Shown here piece after piece: positions 1 through 7,903 of a stretch of DNA of 64,000 nucleotides. The stretch's first letter is position 1. Every line of letters begins with the position of its first letter. Position numbers and translations under genes: made by a program. This DNA comes from Streptomonospora litoralis (lineage in GTDB: Bacteria; Actinomycetota; Actinomycetes; Streptosporangiales; Streptosporangiaceae): contig NZ_CP036455.1 in the NCBI RefSeq assembly GCF_004323735.1, positions 1,607,101 to 1,671,100 of the forward strand, read 5' to 3'. The notes under the pieces are model-generated. The model was not told where the DNA came from. It worked only from the letters and a program-made list of their open reading frames with translations, and searched no databases.

Positions 1-283
1 CCGCGGGCAGGGCCGCCACGGCCGCGGCGGCGTCGGCGGCGGTGCCGCGCACGCCGATCGACAGGTGCGCGGACGCGCCCACACCGCGCACGGCGGGATG
101 CAGCACGCCGACCACGCGCAGGGCGCCGCTGTCCAGCAGCCGCCGCACCCGCAGCCGGGCGGCCGCGCGCGAAAGGCCCACGCGCCCGGCCAGTGCCTCG
201 AAGGCCAGCCTGCCGTCGGCGCGGAGTTCGTGCACGATCGCGGCGTCCACGGTGTCGAGCTGGAGCGTGCTTGCAGCGTTCAC
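1..283 (-). CDS. Lrp/AsnC family transcriptional regulator (partial, C-terminus beyond window)
   Basis: The reading frame starts at a GTG (281-283) preceded on the minus strand by a GGGAGG ribosome site and runs off the left edge of the window. The first 94 residues show the Lrp/AsnC N-terminal winged-helix pattern: LDTVDAAIVHELRADGRLAF, then a helix-turn-helix with GLSRAAARLRVRRLLDSGAL, and the beginning of the RAM ligand domain (VGVLHPAVRG). Members of this family bind amino acids or related metabolites through the C-terminal domain and regulate neighbouring or distant genes. The effector-binding part is not in view, so no ligand can be proposed. The gene is read leftwards, divergent from the DMT transporter gene, which makes that transporter a possible target (inference only). 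Confidence 0.85.
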   Translation of the reverse strand, partial: MNAASTLQLDTVDAAIVHELRADGRLAFEALAGRVGLSRAAARLRVRRLLDSGALRVVGVLHPAVRGVGASAHLSIGVRGTAADAAAAVAALPA

Positions 284-764
284 GGAACCTCCCTCGCTTC
301 TCCCGATTGTCCCGCCCGGTGCTCTCGTCGGAGCGCCCCCGGGGCGGGGAAGCGGCGCCTCGTCGCGGTGGCGGACTTGACAACCGCTCGTCCGGGTAGG
401 GGCCACTTCGAGGCCGAGTGCGGTCACCGACTCTTGACCGGATGTTTCCCCCGATTACCCGCCCCGCGGGGGACAGGACAGATCAAGGCGGTATCCAGGG
501 GGAGAGGGCCCGTCGCGGCGGGCGGCGAGCCGGTTCGGCTCCGACGGGATCCGATCGGGCCGGTGCTTCGGCGCGGTCGGGACGCGAATGCGGCGGAGGG
601 AGGCGCAAAGGCGCACCCGAACAGAGCGGTAGGGATGGCACTACCCGCATCCGGGTGGTGACTTCCTCGCTTCGCCGCAGGCTTTGTACTTGGCTTGGCG
701 GTAGGACAGGAGGCGTCCCAGCGGCGCCCGAGGAGCCCTCGACGAATGGGGAGGCGCAGCGAGC
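284..764. other. Intergenic region between divergent genes, 481 bp
   Basis: No convincing gene is seen here; open frames are low-complexity Arg/Gly/Ala translations typical of GC-rich DNA. A TTGACA hexamer lies at 377-382 but no good -10 element sits 16-18 bp downstream, so I do not call a promoter. The region presumably carries the promoters of the divergent Lrp regulator and the DMT transporter. Confidence 0.4.
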
Positions 765-1715
765 GTGATCGTCTGGTCCGTACTCGTCGCCCTGGCAGGT
801 GCGTTCTGCATGGCACTGGGGTCGGCGCTGCAGGAGCGCGACGCCGTGCGCGCACCGGGCCGCAGCGTGGCCCCCGTCGGCTTCCTCGTGCATCTCGCGC
901 GGCGCCCGCGCTGGGTGCTGGGCACCGTGGGCGCGGGTGCGGGCGTCGCGCTGCACCTGGTGGCGCTCAGCGGAGCCCCGCTCACGATCATCCAGCCCAT
1001 CGGCGTGACCGGCCTGCTGTTCGCGATCGTGCTCTCCGCCCTGTTCAACCGCCGCCGGGTGCGGCCCAACCAGATCGCCGCCGGCGCGGCCGTGATGGTC
1101 GGGCTGACCGGACTGCTGCTGCTGTTCCCGCACAGCGCGCAGACGCCGCAGATGTCGACGGGCACCGGCCTGATCCTGACCGGCAGCGTGCTTGCGCTGG
1201 GCTGCGCCGCCTATCTGGGGGCCCACTGGCTTCCGCCCACTCCGCGGGTGCTGCTGCTGGCCACCGTCGGCGGGGTCGCTCTGGGGACGACCTCGGCGCT
1301 GGCACGGGTGGTGGCCGCCAACACGGCGGCCGACGCGGCGGCGCTGCTCACCTGGCTGACACCGCTGTGCGTGCTGATCGCCGTCTTCGGCGGGCTGTTC
1401 CAGCAGAACGCCTATCGCACCGGCCACTTCGCCGCCGCCTACGCCACCCTGCTGGTCGTCGACCCGATCACCGGCGCGGGGATCGGTGCGCTGCTGCTGG
1501 GCGAAGGGCTGCCCGCCACGCCCGTCGCACAGCTGCTGGCCACCGCCGCGGCGCTGCTGGCCATCGGCGGCACCGTCGTCCTGGCGCTGGCCCGCAACCG
1601 CAACCCCGAGGCGATGCAGCCGGCCTCGGCCGAAGAACCTCCCGCAGCAAAGCCCGATCCCGCGGCCGCGGGCACCCGGGCATCCACGACCACGACCTCA
1701 GGAGAGTCCCGATGA
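765..1715 (+). CDS. DMT-superfamily (EamA-like) transporter
   Basis: This 316-residue protein is almost entirely hydrophobic, with about nine to ten membrane segments from the N-terminal helix (VWSVLVALAGAFCMALGSAL) to about residue 285, followed by a polar Pro/Ala-rich cytoplasmic tail. The two-fold repeat of short helices, the LTIIQPIGVTGLLFAIVLSA segment and the DPITGAGIGALLLGE motif in the second half are typical of drug/metabolite transporter superfamily proteins of actinomycetes. The substrate cannot be read from sequence. It starts with GTG. Its TGA overlaps the ATG of the next glycosyltransferase gene (ATGA, 1712-1715), so the two are probably translationally coupled, which suggests a linked role in envelope or glycolipid export, but that is inference. 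Confidence 0.8.
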   Translation: MIVWSVLVALAGAFCMALGSALQERDAVRAPGRSVAPVGFLVHLARRPRWVLGTVGAGAGVALHLVALSGAPLTIIQPIGVTGLLFAIVLSALFNRRRVRPNQIAAGAAVMVGLTGLLLLFPHSAQTPQMSTGTGLILTGSVLALGCAAYLGAHWLPPTPRVLLLATVGGVALGTTSALARVVAANTAADAAALLTWLTPLCVLIAVFGGLFQQNAYRTGHFAAAYATLLVVDPITGAGIGALLLGEGLPATPVAQLLATAAALLAIGGTVVLALARNRNPEAMQPASAEEPPAAKPDPAAAGTRASTTTTSGESR

Positions 1716-3028
1716 CCCCCTTGAGCCAACGCGCACCGCTCCGTACCGGCGCCCGGGAGGAGGCCGACGGCCACGACCGGCTCCGCGTCCTGATCGCGGC
1801 CGACACCTACCCGCCCGACGTCAACGGCGCCGCCTACTTCACCTACCGCCTGGCCACGGGCCTGGCCGCCCGAGGGCACGACGTCCACGTGGTCTGCGCG
1901 TCCCCGGTGGGCGAGCCGGGCGTCAGCGTGCGCGACGGCGTGACGATGCACCACCTGCGCTCGGCCTCGGTGCTGGTGCACGAGACCATGCGCACCACTG
2001 TGCCGATGGGTATCAACGGTCACCTGACCCGGTTGATCGACCGGCTGCGTCCGCACGTCGTGCACGCCCAGAGCCACTTCACCGCCAGCCGCGCGGCCAT
2101 GTCTCGCGCCCGCATGGCGGGCGTCCCCGTCGTGCTGACCAACCACTTCATGCCGGACAACCTGTTCGCCCACGCCCACGTTCCCGCGCGGCTGCACAGC
2201 CTGGTGGGCGAGCTGGCCTGGCGCGACATGGTGCGGGTGGCCCACGCCGCCGACTACGTCACCACGCCCACCCGGCGCGCGGCCGATCTGCTGACGGAGA
2301 AGGGCTTCGGCCGCCCGGTAGAAGCCGTCTCCTGCGGCATCGACCTGGAGCGGTTCCACCCCCGTCCGGCCGAACGCGCCGCCGCCCGCGAGCGCTTCGG
2401 ACTGCCCGACCGCGACACCGTGGCCTTCGTCGGGCGGCTCGACGAGGAGAAGCGCATCGACGACCTCATCCGGGCGCTGGCGCGGGTGGCGGAGCGCCGC
2501 GACGCGCAGCTGGCCCTCGTCGGCATCGGCCAGCGCGAGCAGGAGCTGCGCCGCCTCGCCGCCGAACTCGGGGTGGCCGACCGGGTGCACTTCCTCGGGT
2601 TCGTGCCCGACGCCGACCTCCCGCAGGTCTATGTCGCGGCCGACCTGTTCGCCATCGGCAGCGTCGCCGAACTGCAGAGCATCGCCACCCTGGAGGCCAT
2701 GTCGACAGGCCTTCCGGTCGTGGCCGCCGACGCGCTCGCGCTGCCGCACCTGGTCTCTGCCGGGCACAACGGATACCTGTACACGCCCGGCGACATCGCG
2801 ACGCTGGCCGAGCGCCTGCTGGCGGTGCTGGAGCCCGAGCGCGCCCGCACCGAAATGGGGGCCGCAAGCCGCGAGATCGCCCGGCGGCACGACCACCGCC
2901 GCTCGCTGGACCGGTTCACCGAGATCTACGGCGACGTCCGCCCCCGCGGTCTCGGCGGCCTGCGCCGCTCCCGTGCGCCGCTGAGCCCTCCGCGGCAGCG
3001 GACGCGCCGCCCCGTCATCGCCGCCTGA
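1712..3028 (+). CDS. GT4 family glycosyltransferase
   Basis: This 438-residue protein is a retaining GT-B glycosyltransferase. The N-terminal domain begins after a short variable leader with RVLIAADTYPPDVNGAAYF, which matches the acceptor domain of GT4 mannosyltransferases such as MgtA/PimB-type enzymes. The C-terminal nucleotide-sugar domain shows AFVGRLDEEKRIDDLIRAL and the E-x7-E motif in ELQSIATLEAMSTGLPVVA. These enzymes act at the cytoplasmic face of the membrane and transfer a sugar, often mannose or glucose, to lipid or polysaccharide acceptors. The ATG at 1712 was chosen because it overlaps the stop of the upstream transporter gene and has an AGGAGAG site just before it. The sugar and acceptor are unknown. 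Confidence 0.85.
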   Translation: MTPLSQRAPLRTGAREEADGHDRLRVLIAADTYPPDVNGAAYFTYRLATGLAARGHDVHVVCASPVGEPGVSVRDGVTMHHLRSASVLVHETMRTTVPMGINGHLTRLIDRLRPHVVHAQSHFTASRAAMSRARMAGVPVVLTNHFMPDNLFAHAHVPARLHSLVGELAWRDMVRVAHAADYVTTPTRRAADLLTEKGFGRPVEAVSCGIDLERFHPRPAERAAARERFGLPDRDTVAFVGRLDEEKRIDDLIRALARVAERRDAQLALVGIGQREQELRRLAAELGVADRVHFLGFVPDADLPQVYVAADLFAIGSVAELQSIATLEAMSTGLPVVAADALALPHLVSAGHNGYLYTPGDIATLAERLLAVLEPERARTEMGAASREIARRHDHRRSLDRFTEIYGDVRPRGLGGLRRSRAPLSPPRQRTRRPVIAA

Positions 3029-3210
3029 CCCAACACGGAGCGCGTCCGGCTCGATCGGCGGGTCCAACCGCCGATTCCCGCACACTTCGAGATGTGCGCA
3101 ATCGACGCGAAGCGCTCCAACGGTGCGGTTTGACTGCAGTAGGTGACTTTCCGCATTCTTTGCAGCACATAGCGGTGATACCGCGTCGGGCGACGGATAG
3201 ACCCCCTGAT

Positions 3211-3537
3211 GTGTGGTTCGTCGGGACAGGCCGGTCCAACGGTGCGGCACACATCCACGGTGTGGCCGCCCGGCTGCGGCGGGTCCAGCGCGAGGCCGAC
3301 GAGTGCGAGGCCGCACTCGTCGGCCTGGAGCGCGCCCATGCCGACATCCAGCGCCGGGTGGAGGAGACCGAGGCCGAGCTGGAGGAGCTGCGCCGCCGGC
3401 GGATCGACGCCTACGAGCGTTTCTGGACCACCCGCGAACAGCGCGACCGCGCCCGCCACGTTTCCCGGCGGCTGCGTCGGCGGCTGCAGCGTCTGCACCG
3501 CCGCCTGCGCCCCTTCGACGGCTGCGTCGGCGACTGA
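3211..3537 (+). CDS. Small coiled-coil protein of unknown function
   Basis: The proposed 108-residue product starts at GTG 3211; GTG at about 3259 is an alternative. After about 20 residues it is an almost continuous charged helix rich in Arg and Glu (RLRRVQREADECEAALVGLE and RVEETEAELEELRRRRIDAY) with heptad-like spacing, so a coiled coil is likely, and the end is a very basic Arg-rich stretch (RRLRRRLQRLHRRLR) before GCVGD. No Shine-Dalgarno sequence precedes the GTG. I do not recognise the family. The basic tail could bind nucleic acid or acidic lipid, but nothing proves it. The spacer before it (3029-3210) is AT-richer than the surroundings and may hold a promoter. Confidence 0.5.
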   Translation: MWFVGTGRSNGAAHIHGVAARLRRVQREADECEAALVGLERAHADIQRRVEETEAELEELRRRRIDAYERFWTTREQRDRARHVSRRLRRRLQRLHRRLRPFDGCVGD

Positions 3538-3555
3538 GGACGGCCCCGCACCTCC

Positions 3556-4500
3556 TCACACCGCCTCGGCGCCGCCCAGAGCGTCGTCGAGCGTCCACTG
3601 CACCCGGGTCGCGGCCTCTTGGAGCGCGCGCAGCGTGGCCTCGATCGCCGGGCGGCGCATGCTGGTGGCGCGCACCACGGCGCGTACCTCGCGCGCCGGG
3701 GCCTCGGGCAGGCGCCGGAAGGTGAGCCCCGACGTGCCGGCCCCCAGCGCGAGCGCGGGCACCGCGGCGATACCGATCCCCCGTGCCACCAGGCTGAGGA
3801 TGGTGCCCTGGCCCTGGAACTCCCAGGCGGCCGCGGGAGCCCCGCCCAAGGCGGCGAACAGCTTGTCGGTGCCGATGCGCGAGGGCTCTCCGCTCGGCGC
3901 GGCGATCCAGGGCTCGTCCAGCAGCCGGTGCAGTTCGACCGGCCGCCGGGTGTCGGCCAGCGGATGGTCGGTCGGCAGTGCCAGGACGAGGGGATCGTGT
4001 AGCAGGTGCAGGTGGCGGAGCTTGCCCGCCCCGCTTTCGGGGCGGCGCCCCGACCAGTCGTCGATCACCGCGATGTCCACCTCCGCGGAGGAGACCTGGC
4101 GTGCTCCGGCCTCACCGACGCTCTGCCGCAGCACCAGCTGCATGCCCTCGTGCCGGCGCAGGCTCTGCGCCAGCAGGGGGGCGAACGCGACCGCGGCCGT
4201 GGGGAACGCCGTCACGGTGACCGTCCCCACGGCGACGTCGCTCTGCGCCGCCAGCACCGACTCCGCGGCCTCGACCATGGCCAGGATCTGCTCGGCGTGC
4301 ACGACCAGCAGGCGGCCGCTGTCGGTCAGCTCGGCGCTGCGCGCGGTACGGTCCAGCAGCGGCGTTCCCGCTTGGCGCTCCAGTGCCGACAGCTGCTGCG
4401 AGACCGCCGAAGGCGTGTAGCCCAGGGCCTCGGCGGTGCCGGCGATGGTGCCCTGCTCCGCGAACTCCTTGAGTAGTTGCAGCCTCCGCAGATCAAGCAT
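3556..4500 (-). CDS. LysR family transcriptional regulator
   Basis: The 314-residue protein has the LysR N-terminal helix-turn-helix (LDLRRLQLLKEFAEQGTIAG, then ALGYTPSAVSQQLSALERQA) followed by the linker helix and a periplasmic-binding-protein-like effector domain from about residue 90 to 300. It is transcribed away from the aminotransferase gene starting at 4640. A 19-bp interrupted palindrome of LysR type (T-N11-A) lies 12 bp upstream of its ATG, so autoregulation plus control of the aminotransferase is the simplest model. The co-inducer is unknown; an amino acid or keto acid would fit the neighbour. Confidence 0.88.
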   Translation of the reverse strand: MLDLRRLQLLKEFAEQGTIAGTAEALGYTPSAVSQQLSALERQAGTPLLDRTARSAELTDSGRLLVVHAEQILAMVEAAESVLAAQSDVAVGTVTVTAFPTAAVAFAPLLAQSLRRHEGMQLVLRQSVGEAGARQVSSAEVDIAVIDDWSGRRPESGAGKLRHLHLLHDPLVLALPTDHPLADTRRPVELHRLLDEPWIAAPSGEPSRIGTDKLFAALGGAPAAAWEFQGQGTILSLVARGIGIAAVPALALGAGTSGLTFRRLPEAPAREVRAVVRATSMRRPAIEATLRALQEAATRVQWTLDDALGGAEAV

Positions 4501-4512
4501 AAGGACATCTTA

Positions 4513-4531
4513 CTCTCTGCATCGCAAAGAG
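4513..4531. promoter_or_regulatory. Probable LysR operator (T-N11-A box)
   Basis: The sequence CTCTCTGCATCGCAAAGAG pairs as CTCT-c-TGC-atc-GCA-a-AGAG, a 19-bp interrupted palindrome containing T-N11-A, the general recognition pattern of LysR regulators. It lies in the 139-bp space between the divergent LysR gene and aminotransferase gene, adjacent to the LysR start codon. The assignment to this regulator is inference from position and symmetry. Confidence 0.5.
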
Positions 4532-4639
4532 CCGCTTGTGGTGATGGACGGAAGTGGGCAGGGTGAACTGTGGAACCGGGTGCACACGCACCACGGCACC
4601 CACTTACGCGACTCGCACCTATGCGGAGCTGATCACTTC

Positions 4640-5950
4640 ATGTCTGTCACCGTGTCCGCGACCCTCGCCGTTAACGAGGCACTCGCCGAGAAGCGGCGCC
4701 GCGGGCTTCCCGTACTGCCGCTGGGATTCGGCGAGGCGGGATTACCCGTACACCCCGCCATGCGGGAGGCCCTGGCCGCGGGAGGTGACAAGAACGCCTA
4801 CGGGCCCGTCGCCGGAGCCGCCGAACTGCGCGACGCCGCCGCCGGATACTGGCAGCGCCGCGGCCTGCCCACCGACCCCGACCTGGTGGTGGCCGGACCC
4901 GGCAGCAAGCCGCTCCTCTACAGCCTGCTGCTGAGCCTGGGCGGCGACACCGCCGCCGCCGCGCCGAGCTGGGTCAGCTACGCCGCCCAGGCGCACCTGG
5001 CCGGCTACCGGTGCCTGCAGATCCCCACGGCTCCCGCTCAGGGCGGGGTACCCCAGCCGGAGTTGCTGGCCGCGGCGGTGGGCCGGGCACGCGCCCAGGG
5101 CCGCGACGTGCGCTCGGTGATCGTGACCGCCCCCGACAACCCCACCGGGACGCTGGCCTCCGAGGCGACGGTGCGCCGCCTCGCCGAGACGGCCCGCGAG
5201 CTGGGCCTGGTCGTCATCTCCGACGAGATCTATCGCGACCTCGTCCACAACGACGGCGAACGCGTCCACAGCGCCGCCGAGTTCGCCCCCGAACGCACCG
5301 TGGTCTCCACCGGCCTCAGCAAGAACCTGGCGCTGGGCGGCTGGCGGCTGGGCGTCGTCCGGCTGCCCGACAGCGACCTCGGCCGCTCCCTGCGCGCCGA
5401 CCTCCTCGGGGTCGCCAGCGAGATCTGGTCCAGCCCCGCAGCCCCCATCCAGCAGGCGGCGGCCTACGCCTTCACCGAGCCCCGCGAACTCACCGCGCAC
5501 ATCCGCCGCAGCGCCCGGCTGCACGGCACGGTCGCGCGCGCCGCGGCCGACCGCTTCGCCGCGGCGGGCGCCATGGCCGCGGCCCCTCAGGCCGCCTTCT
5601 ACTCCTATCCCGACCTGGAGGCGTGGCGCGATCATCTGGCCCGCCGGCACGGCGTCACCACCGGCGCCGAACTGACCGGGCTGCTGCTGGAGGAGTACGG
5701 CGTGGGCGTGCTGCCCGGATCGGAGTTCGGCGACAGTCCGCACGCCCTGCGCATGCGGGTCGCCACGAGCCTGCTCTACGGCGAGACCGAGGACCAGCGC
5801 GCCACCGCCCTGGAGTCCGACGACCCGCTCGCGCTGCCCTGGATCGCCGACCACCTCGACCGGCTCAGCGAGGTTCTGGAACTGGTGGGGCCGCGCGAGG
5901 CCCCCGAGGACGGTGCCGGGCCGCCGACCGCCGCGGCGCGGTGCGACTGA
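4640..5950 (+). CDS. PLP-dependent class I/II aminotransferase
   Basis: This 436-residue protein is a fold-type I aminotransferase of the aspartate aminotransferase family. Visible landmarks are GPVAGAAELRDAAAGYWQRR near the N-terminus, the PDNPTGTLAS loop, the SDEIYRDLVH strand that contacts the cofactor, and STGLSKNLALGGWRLG, where the Lys of SKN should form the Schiff base with pyridoxal phosphate. The ATG at 4640 has GGAG about 12 bp upstream; an in-frame GTG further upstream would add a polar extension not expected for the family. The substrate is not evident. Divergence from a LysR gene suggests the pair forms a small regulated unit, for instance in amino-acid catabolism. Confidence 0.85.
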   Translation: MSVTVSATLAVNEALAEKRRRGLPVLPLGFGEAGLPVHPAMREALAAGGDKNAYGPVAGAAELRDAAAGYWQRRGLPTDPDLVVAGPGSKPLLYSLLLSLGGDTAAAAPSWVSYAAQAHLAGYRCLQIPTAPAQGGVPQPELLAAAVGRARAQGRDVRSVIVTAPDNPTGTLASEATVRRLAETARELGLVVISDEIYRDLVHNDGERVHSAAEFAPERTVVSTGLSKNLALGGWRLGVVRLPDSDLGRSLRADLLGVASEIWSSPAAPIQQAAAYAFTEPRELTAHIRRSARLHGTVARAAADRFAAAGAMAAAPQAAFYSYPDLEAWRDHLARRHGVTTGAELTGLLLEEYGVGVLPGSEFGDSPHALRMRVATSLLYGETEDQRATALESDDPLALPWIADHLDRLSEVLELVGPREAPEDGAGPPTAAARCD

Positions 5951-5968
5951 GCGACCGCCGCAGCCTGT

Positions 5969-5999
5969 GCGCGCGCACACCTCGGGCGTGTGCGCGCGC
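5969..5999. terminator. GC-rich hairpin between convergent genes
   Basis: Perfect 12-bp arms (5969-5980 and 5988-5999, alternating G/C ending in CACAC/GTGTG) enclose a 7-nt loop. It lies between the convergent aminotransferase and glycosyltransferase genes and is likely a bidirectional terminator. There is no clear T-tract, as is usual in high-GC actinomycetes. Confidence 0.6.
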
Positions 6000-6076
6000 G
6001 ACGGGCGGGGAGCGGGGCCCCGGTCGTTGCGGAAGGGCCGGGCCCGCACCCCGCCGCGGGACAGCGTAACGCCGCC

Positions 6077-7252
6077 TCAGTTGCGCACCGGAACCCGGGG
6101 CTCCACCTGTTGGGGCGCGATCACCGAACGGTAGTGGTCCAGCAGCTGATCGCCGACGACCTCCCAGGTCCGCGACTCCACCGCGGGCCGGGCGGCGGCG
6201 GCCATGCGCCTTCGCAGCGCGCCGTTGTGGATCAGTCGGCCCAGCGCGACGCGCAGTTCACGCACGGAGGCCGGGTCGAACAGCAGCCCGTTGCCCTCGT
6301 GCTCGACCAGGTCCAGCGGCCCGCCCGCCGCCGGAGCCACCACCGGCACCCCCGAGGCCAGGGCCTCCTGGATCGCCTGGCAGAAGGTCTCGTCGGCGCC
6401 GGTGTGTACAAACACGTCCAGCGCCGCGTAGAGGCGGGAGAGGTCCGTGCCGGTGCGCTGGCCGGTGAACACCGCAGAGGGGATCCTGCGGCGCAGGCGT
6501 GCACGGTCGGGACCGTCGCCGACGACCACCAGCCGCGCGCCGCGCAGCCGAGCCGCATGGGCCAGCAGGTCCACGCGCTTGTCCTTGGACAACCGGCCGA
6601 TGTAGCCGACCAGCACCTCGCCGTCGGGGGCCAGCCGCCGGCGCAGCTCCTCGTCGCGGTGGCGCGGATGGAACCGCTCGGTGTCCACACCGCGCTGCCA
6701 CAGGCTCAGCCGGGGGAAACCGTGTCCGGCGAGCGCGCGCCGGGTTGCGGAGGAGGGCACAAGAGTGCGGTCGACGGCGGCGTGGATCTGGCGCAGCAGC
6801 GGCCAGAGGGCCTCCGCGCCGGGCACCCCGTGCCGAGCGGCGAAGCCCGGCAGGTCGGTCTGGTAGACCGCCACCGTGGGCAGCGCCAGCGGGCGGGCGA
6901 CCTCGACGGCGGCGTTGCCCAGCAGTACGGGCGAAGCCAGGTGCACGACATCGGGGGCGAAGGCCCGCAGGGCGGCCATCACCAGCCGCCGCGAGGGCAG
7001 GCCCACCGCGAACGTGCGGTACCCGGGCAGCGGCACGCTGGGCAGCCGCACCACGGGGAAGCCCGCGTAGGTGGCCGGCCCCGTCCCGGGCGCGAGGATG
7101 AGGGCCTCGTGGCCGCGTGCGCGCAAGTGGTCGGCCACGCGGCAGACCGAGTTGGTCACGCCGTTGACCTGGGGCAGGAAGGACTCGGTCACGAGCGCCA
7201 CGCGCAACGGGCGGGCGGGGGCGGAACTGGGGGATGGGTACAGCGGATGCAT
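6077..7252 (-). CDS. GT4 family glycosyltransferase, probable GDP-mannose-dependent mannosyltransferase
   Basis: The 391-residue product matches the MgtA/PimB-like branch of GT4: N-terminal RVALVTESFLPQVNGVTNSV, central VYQTDLPGFAARHG, and a C-terminal GT-B domain with VGYIGRLSKDKRVDLLAHAA, FTGQRTGTDLSRLYAALDVF and the E-x7-E motif in ETFCQAIQEALASGVPVVAP. Related actinobacterial enzymes transfer mannose from GDP-mannose onto phosphatidylinositol or glucuronosyl-diacylglycerol in lipoglycan synthesis; that specific acceptor is inferred from family only. The ATG at 7252 gives the usual N-terminus; upstream in-frame sequence is Arg-rich noise. It is the second GT4 gene within 6 kb but is on the opposite strand and not in an operon with the first. 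Confidence 0.85.
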   Translation of the reverse strand: MHPLYPSPSSAPARPLRVALVTESFLPQVNGVTNSVCRVADHLRARGHEALILAPGTGPATYAGFPVVRLPSVPLPGYRTFAVGLPSRRLVMAALRAFAPDVVHLASPVLLGNAAVEVARPLALPTVAVYQTDLPGFAARHGVPGAEALWPLLRQIHAAVDRTLVPSSATRRALAGHGFPRLSLWQRGVDTERFHPRHRDEELRRRLAPDGEVLVGYIGRLSKDKRVDLLAHAARLRGARLVVVGDGPDRARLRRRIPSAVFTGQRTGTDLSRLYAALDVFVHTGADETFCQAIQEALASGVPVVAPAAGGPLDLVEHEGNGLLFDPASVRELRVALGRLIHNGALRRRMAAAARPAVESRTWEVVGDQLLDHYRSVIAPQQVEPRVPVRN

Positions 7253-7438
7253 GCGGCTCTCCCGGTTTCGGGACTGCTCCTGAGCAGCACGGTAGGCACG
7301 GCGCGTGAACCCGTGCGGACCGCAGGCGAACGACCGGTCGACACTCAGCCGCCGGGAATGCGACGCGCCGCCTGCGCTCAGCCGTCCACCGCCGTATGAT
7401 CTGCCACTGTCGCCCCGAACCCCTGCAGAGGAGCCGCG

Positions 7439-7690
7439 ATGACCCTGGTCGAATGGGCGCAGCAGGTCTGCGCCGAACTGGAGTTGAACGACGAGATCGG
7501 CAAGGCCGACGTCGACCGCATCCTCGACCTCGCTAAGGACGCCGCCCACTCGGTGGCCCGGCCCGCGGCCCCGCTGACCACCTACCTGCTCGGCATCGCG
7601 GTGGGCCGGGGCGCCGATCCCGCCCAGGCGGCGTCGGCGCTGGCGGCGCTGGCCCGCGAGCACGCCGACGGATCCTCCGAGGACGGCTGA
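7439..7690 (+). CDS. DUF6457 domain protein
   Basis: An 83-residue acidic, helical protein starting at ATG 7439 behind a GAGGAG ribosome site. The segment LDLAKDAAHSVARPAAPLTT followed by YLLGIAVGRG matches the small DUF6457 family, which in actinobacteria occurs alone or near, or fused to, MobA-like molybdenum cofactor nucleotidyltransferases. No molybdenum gene is adjacent here. Its biochemical role is unknown. It has no membrane segment or signal peptide. Confidence 0.75.
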   Translation: MTLVEWAQQVCAELELNDEIGKADVDRILDLAKDAAHSVARPAAPLTTYLLGIAVGRGADPAQAASALAALAREHADGSSEDG

Positions 7691-7903
7691 TACTCGCAGG
7701 TCATATCACTGAAACACGGTGCAGGCGCAACCACTGTGTGGAGCAACCGTGATGCCGACGTGACGAAACGGTGTGACTCTGTCTCTGCGCTGATTCACGT
7801 TCGCGCAACCGCGCCGCGCCACCTGCCGCCGTCGCCGCGCCGCACACGGCGGGATACGTAGCGGCGGGCAGCGTTCCCGGATCCGATCGATAGGGAGTCC
7901 TTC

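Noticed and set aside
377-405. Sigma-70-like promoter from TTGACA at 377
   Set aside because: No acceptable -10 hexamer occurs at 16-18 bp spacing.
483-3598. Long reading frames antisense to or in shifted frames of the transporter and GT4 genes
   Set aside because: Their translations are Arg/Ala/Gly/Pro-rich with no family motifs, the usual by-product of very high GC third positions; the same applies to long antisense frames across the whole window.
1712-7252. A lipoglycan synthesis cluster built from the two GT4 genes
   Set aside because: The genes lie on opposite strands with unrelated regulator and aminotransferase genes and a terminator between them, so a common operon is not supported.
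7691-7903. Glycine riboswitch before the AGCS symporter gene
   Set aside because: The conserved riboswitch core sequences and paired arms are not found in the leader.
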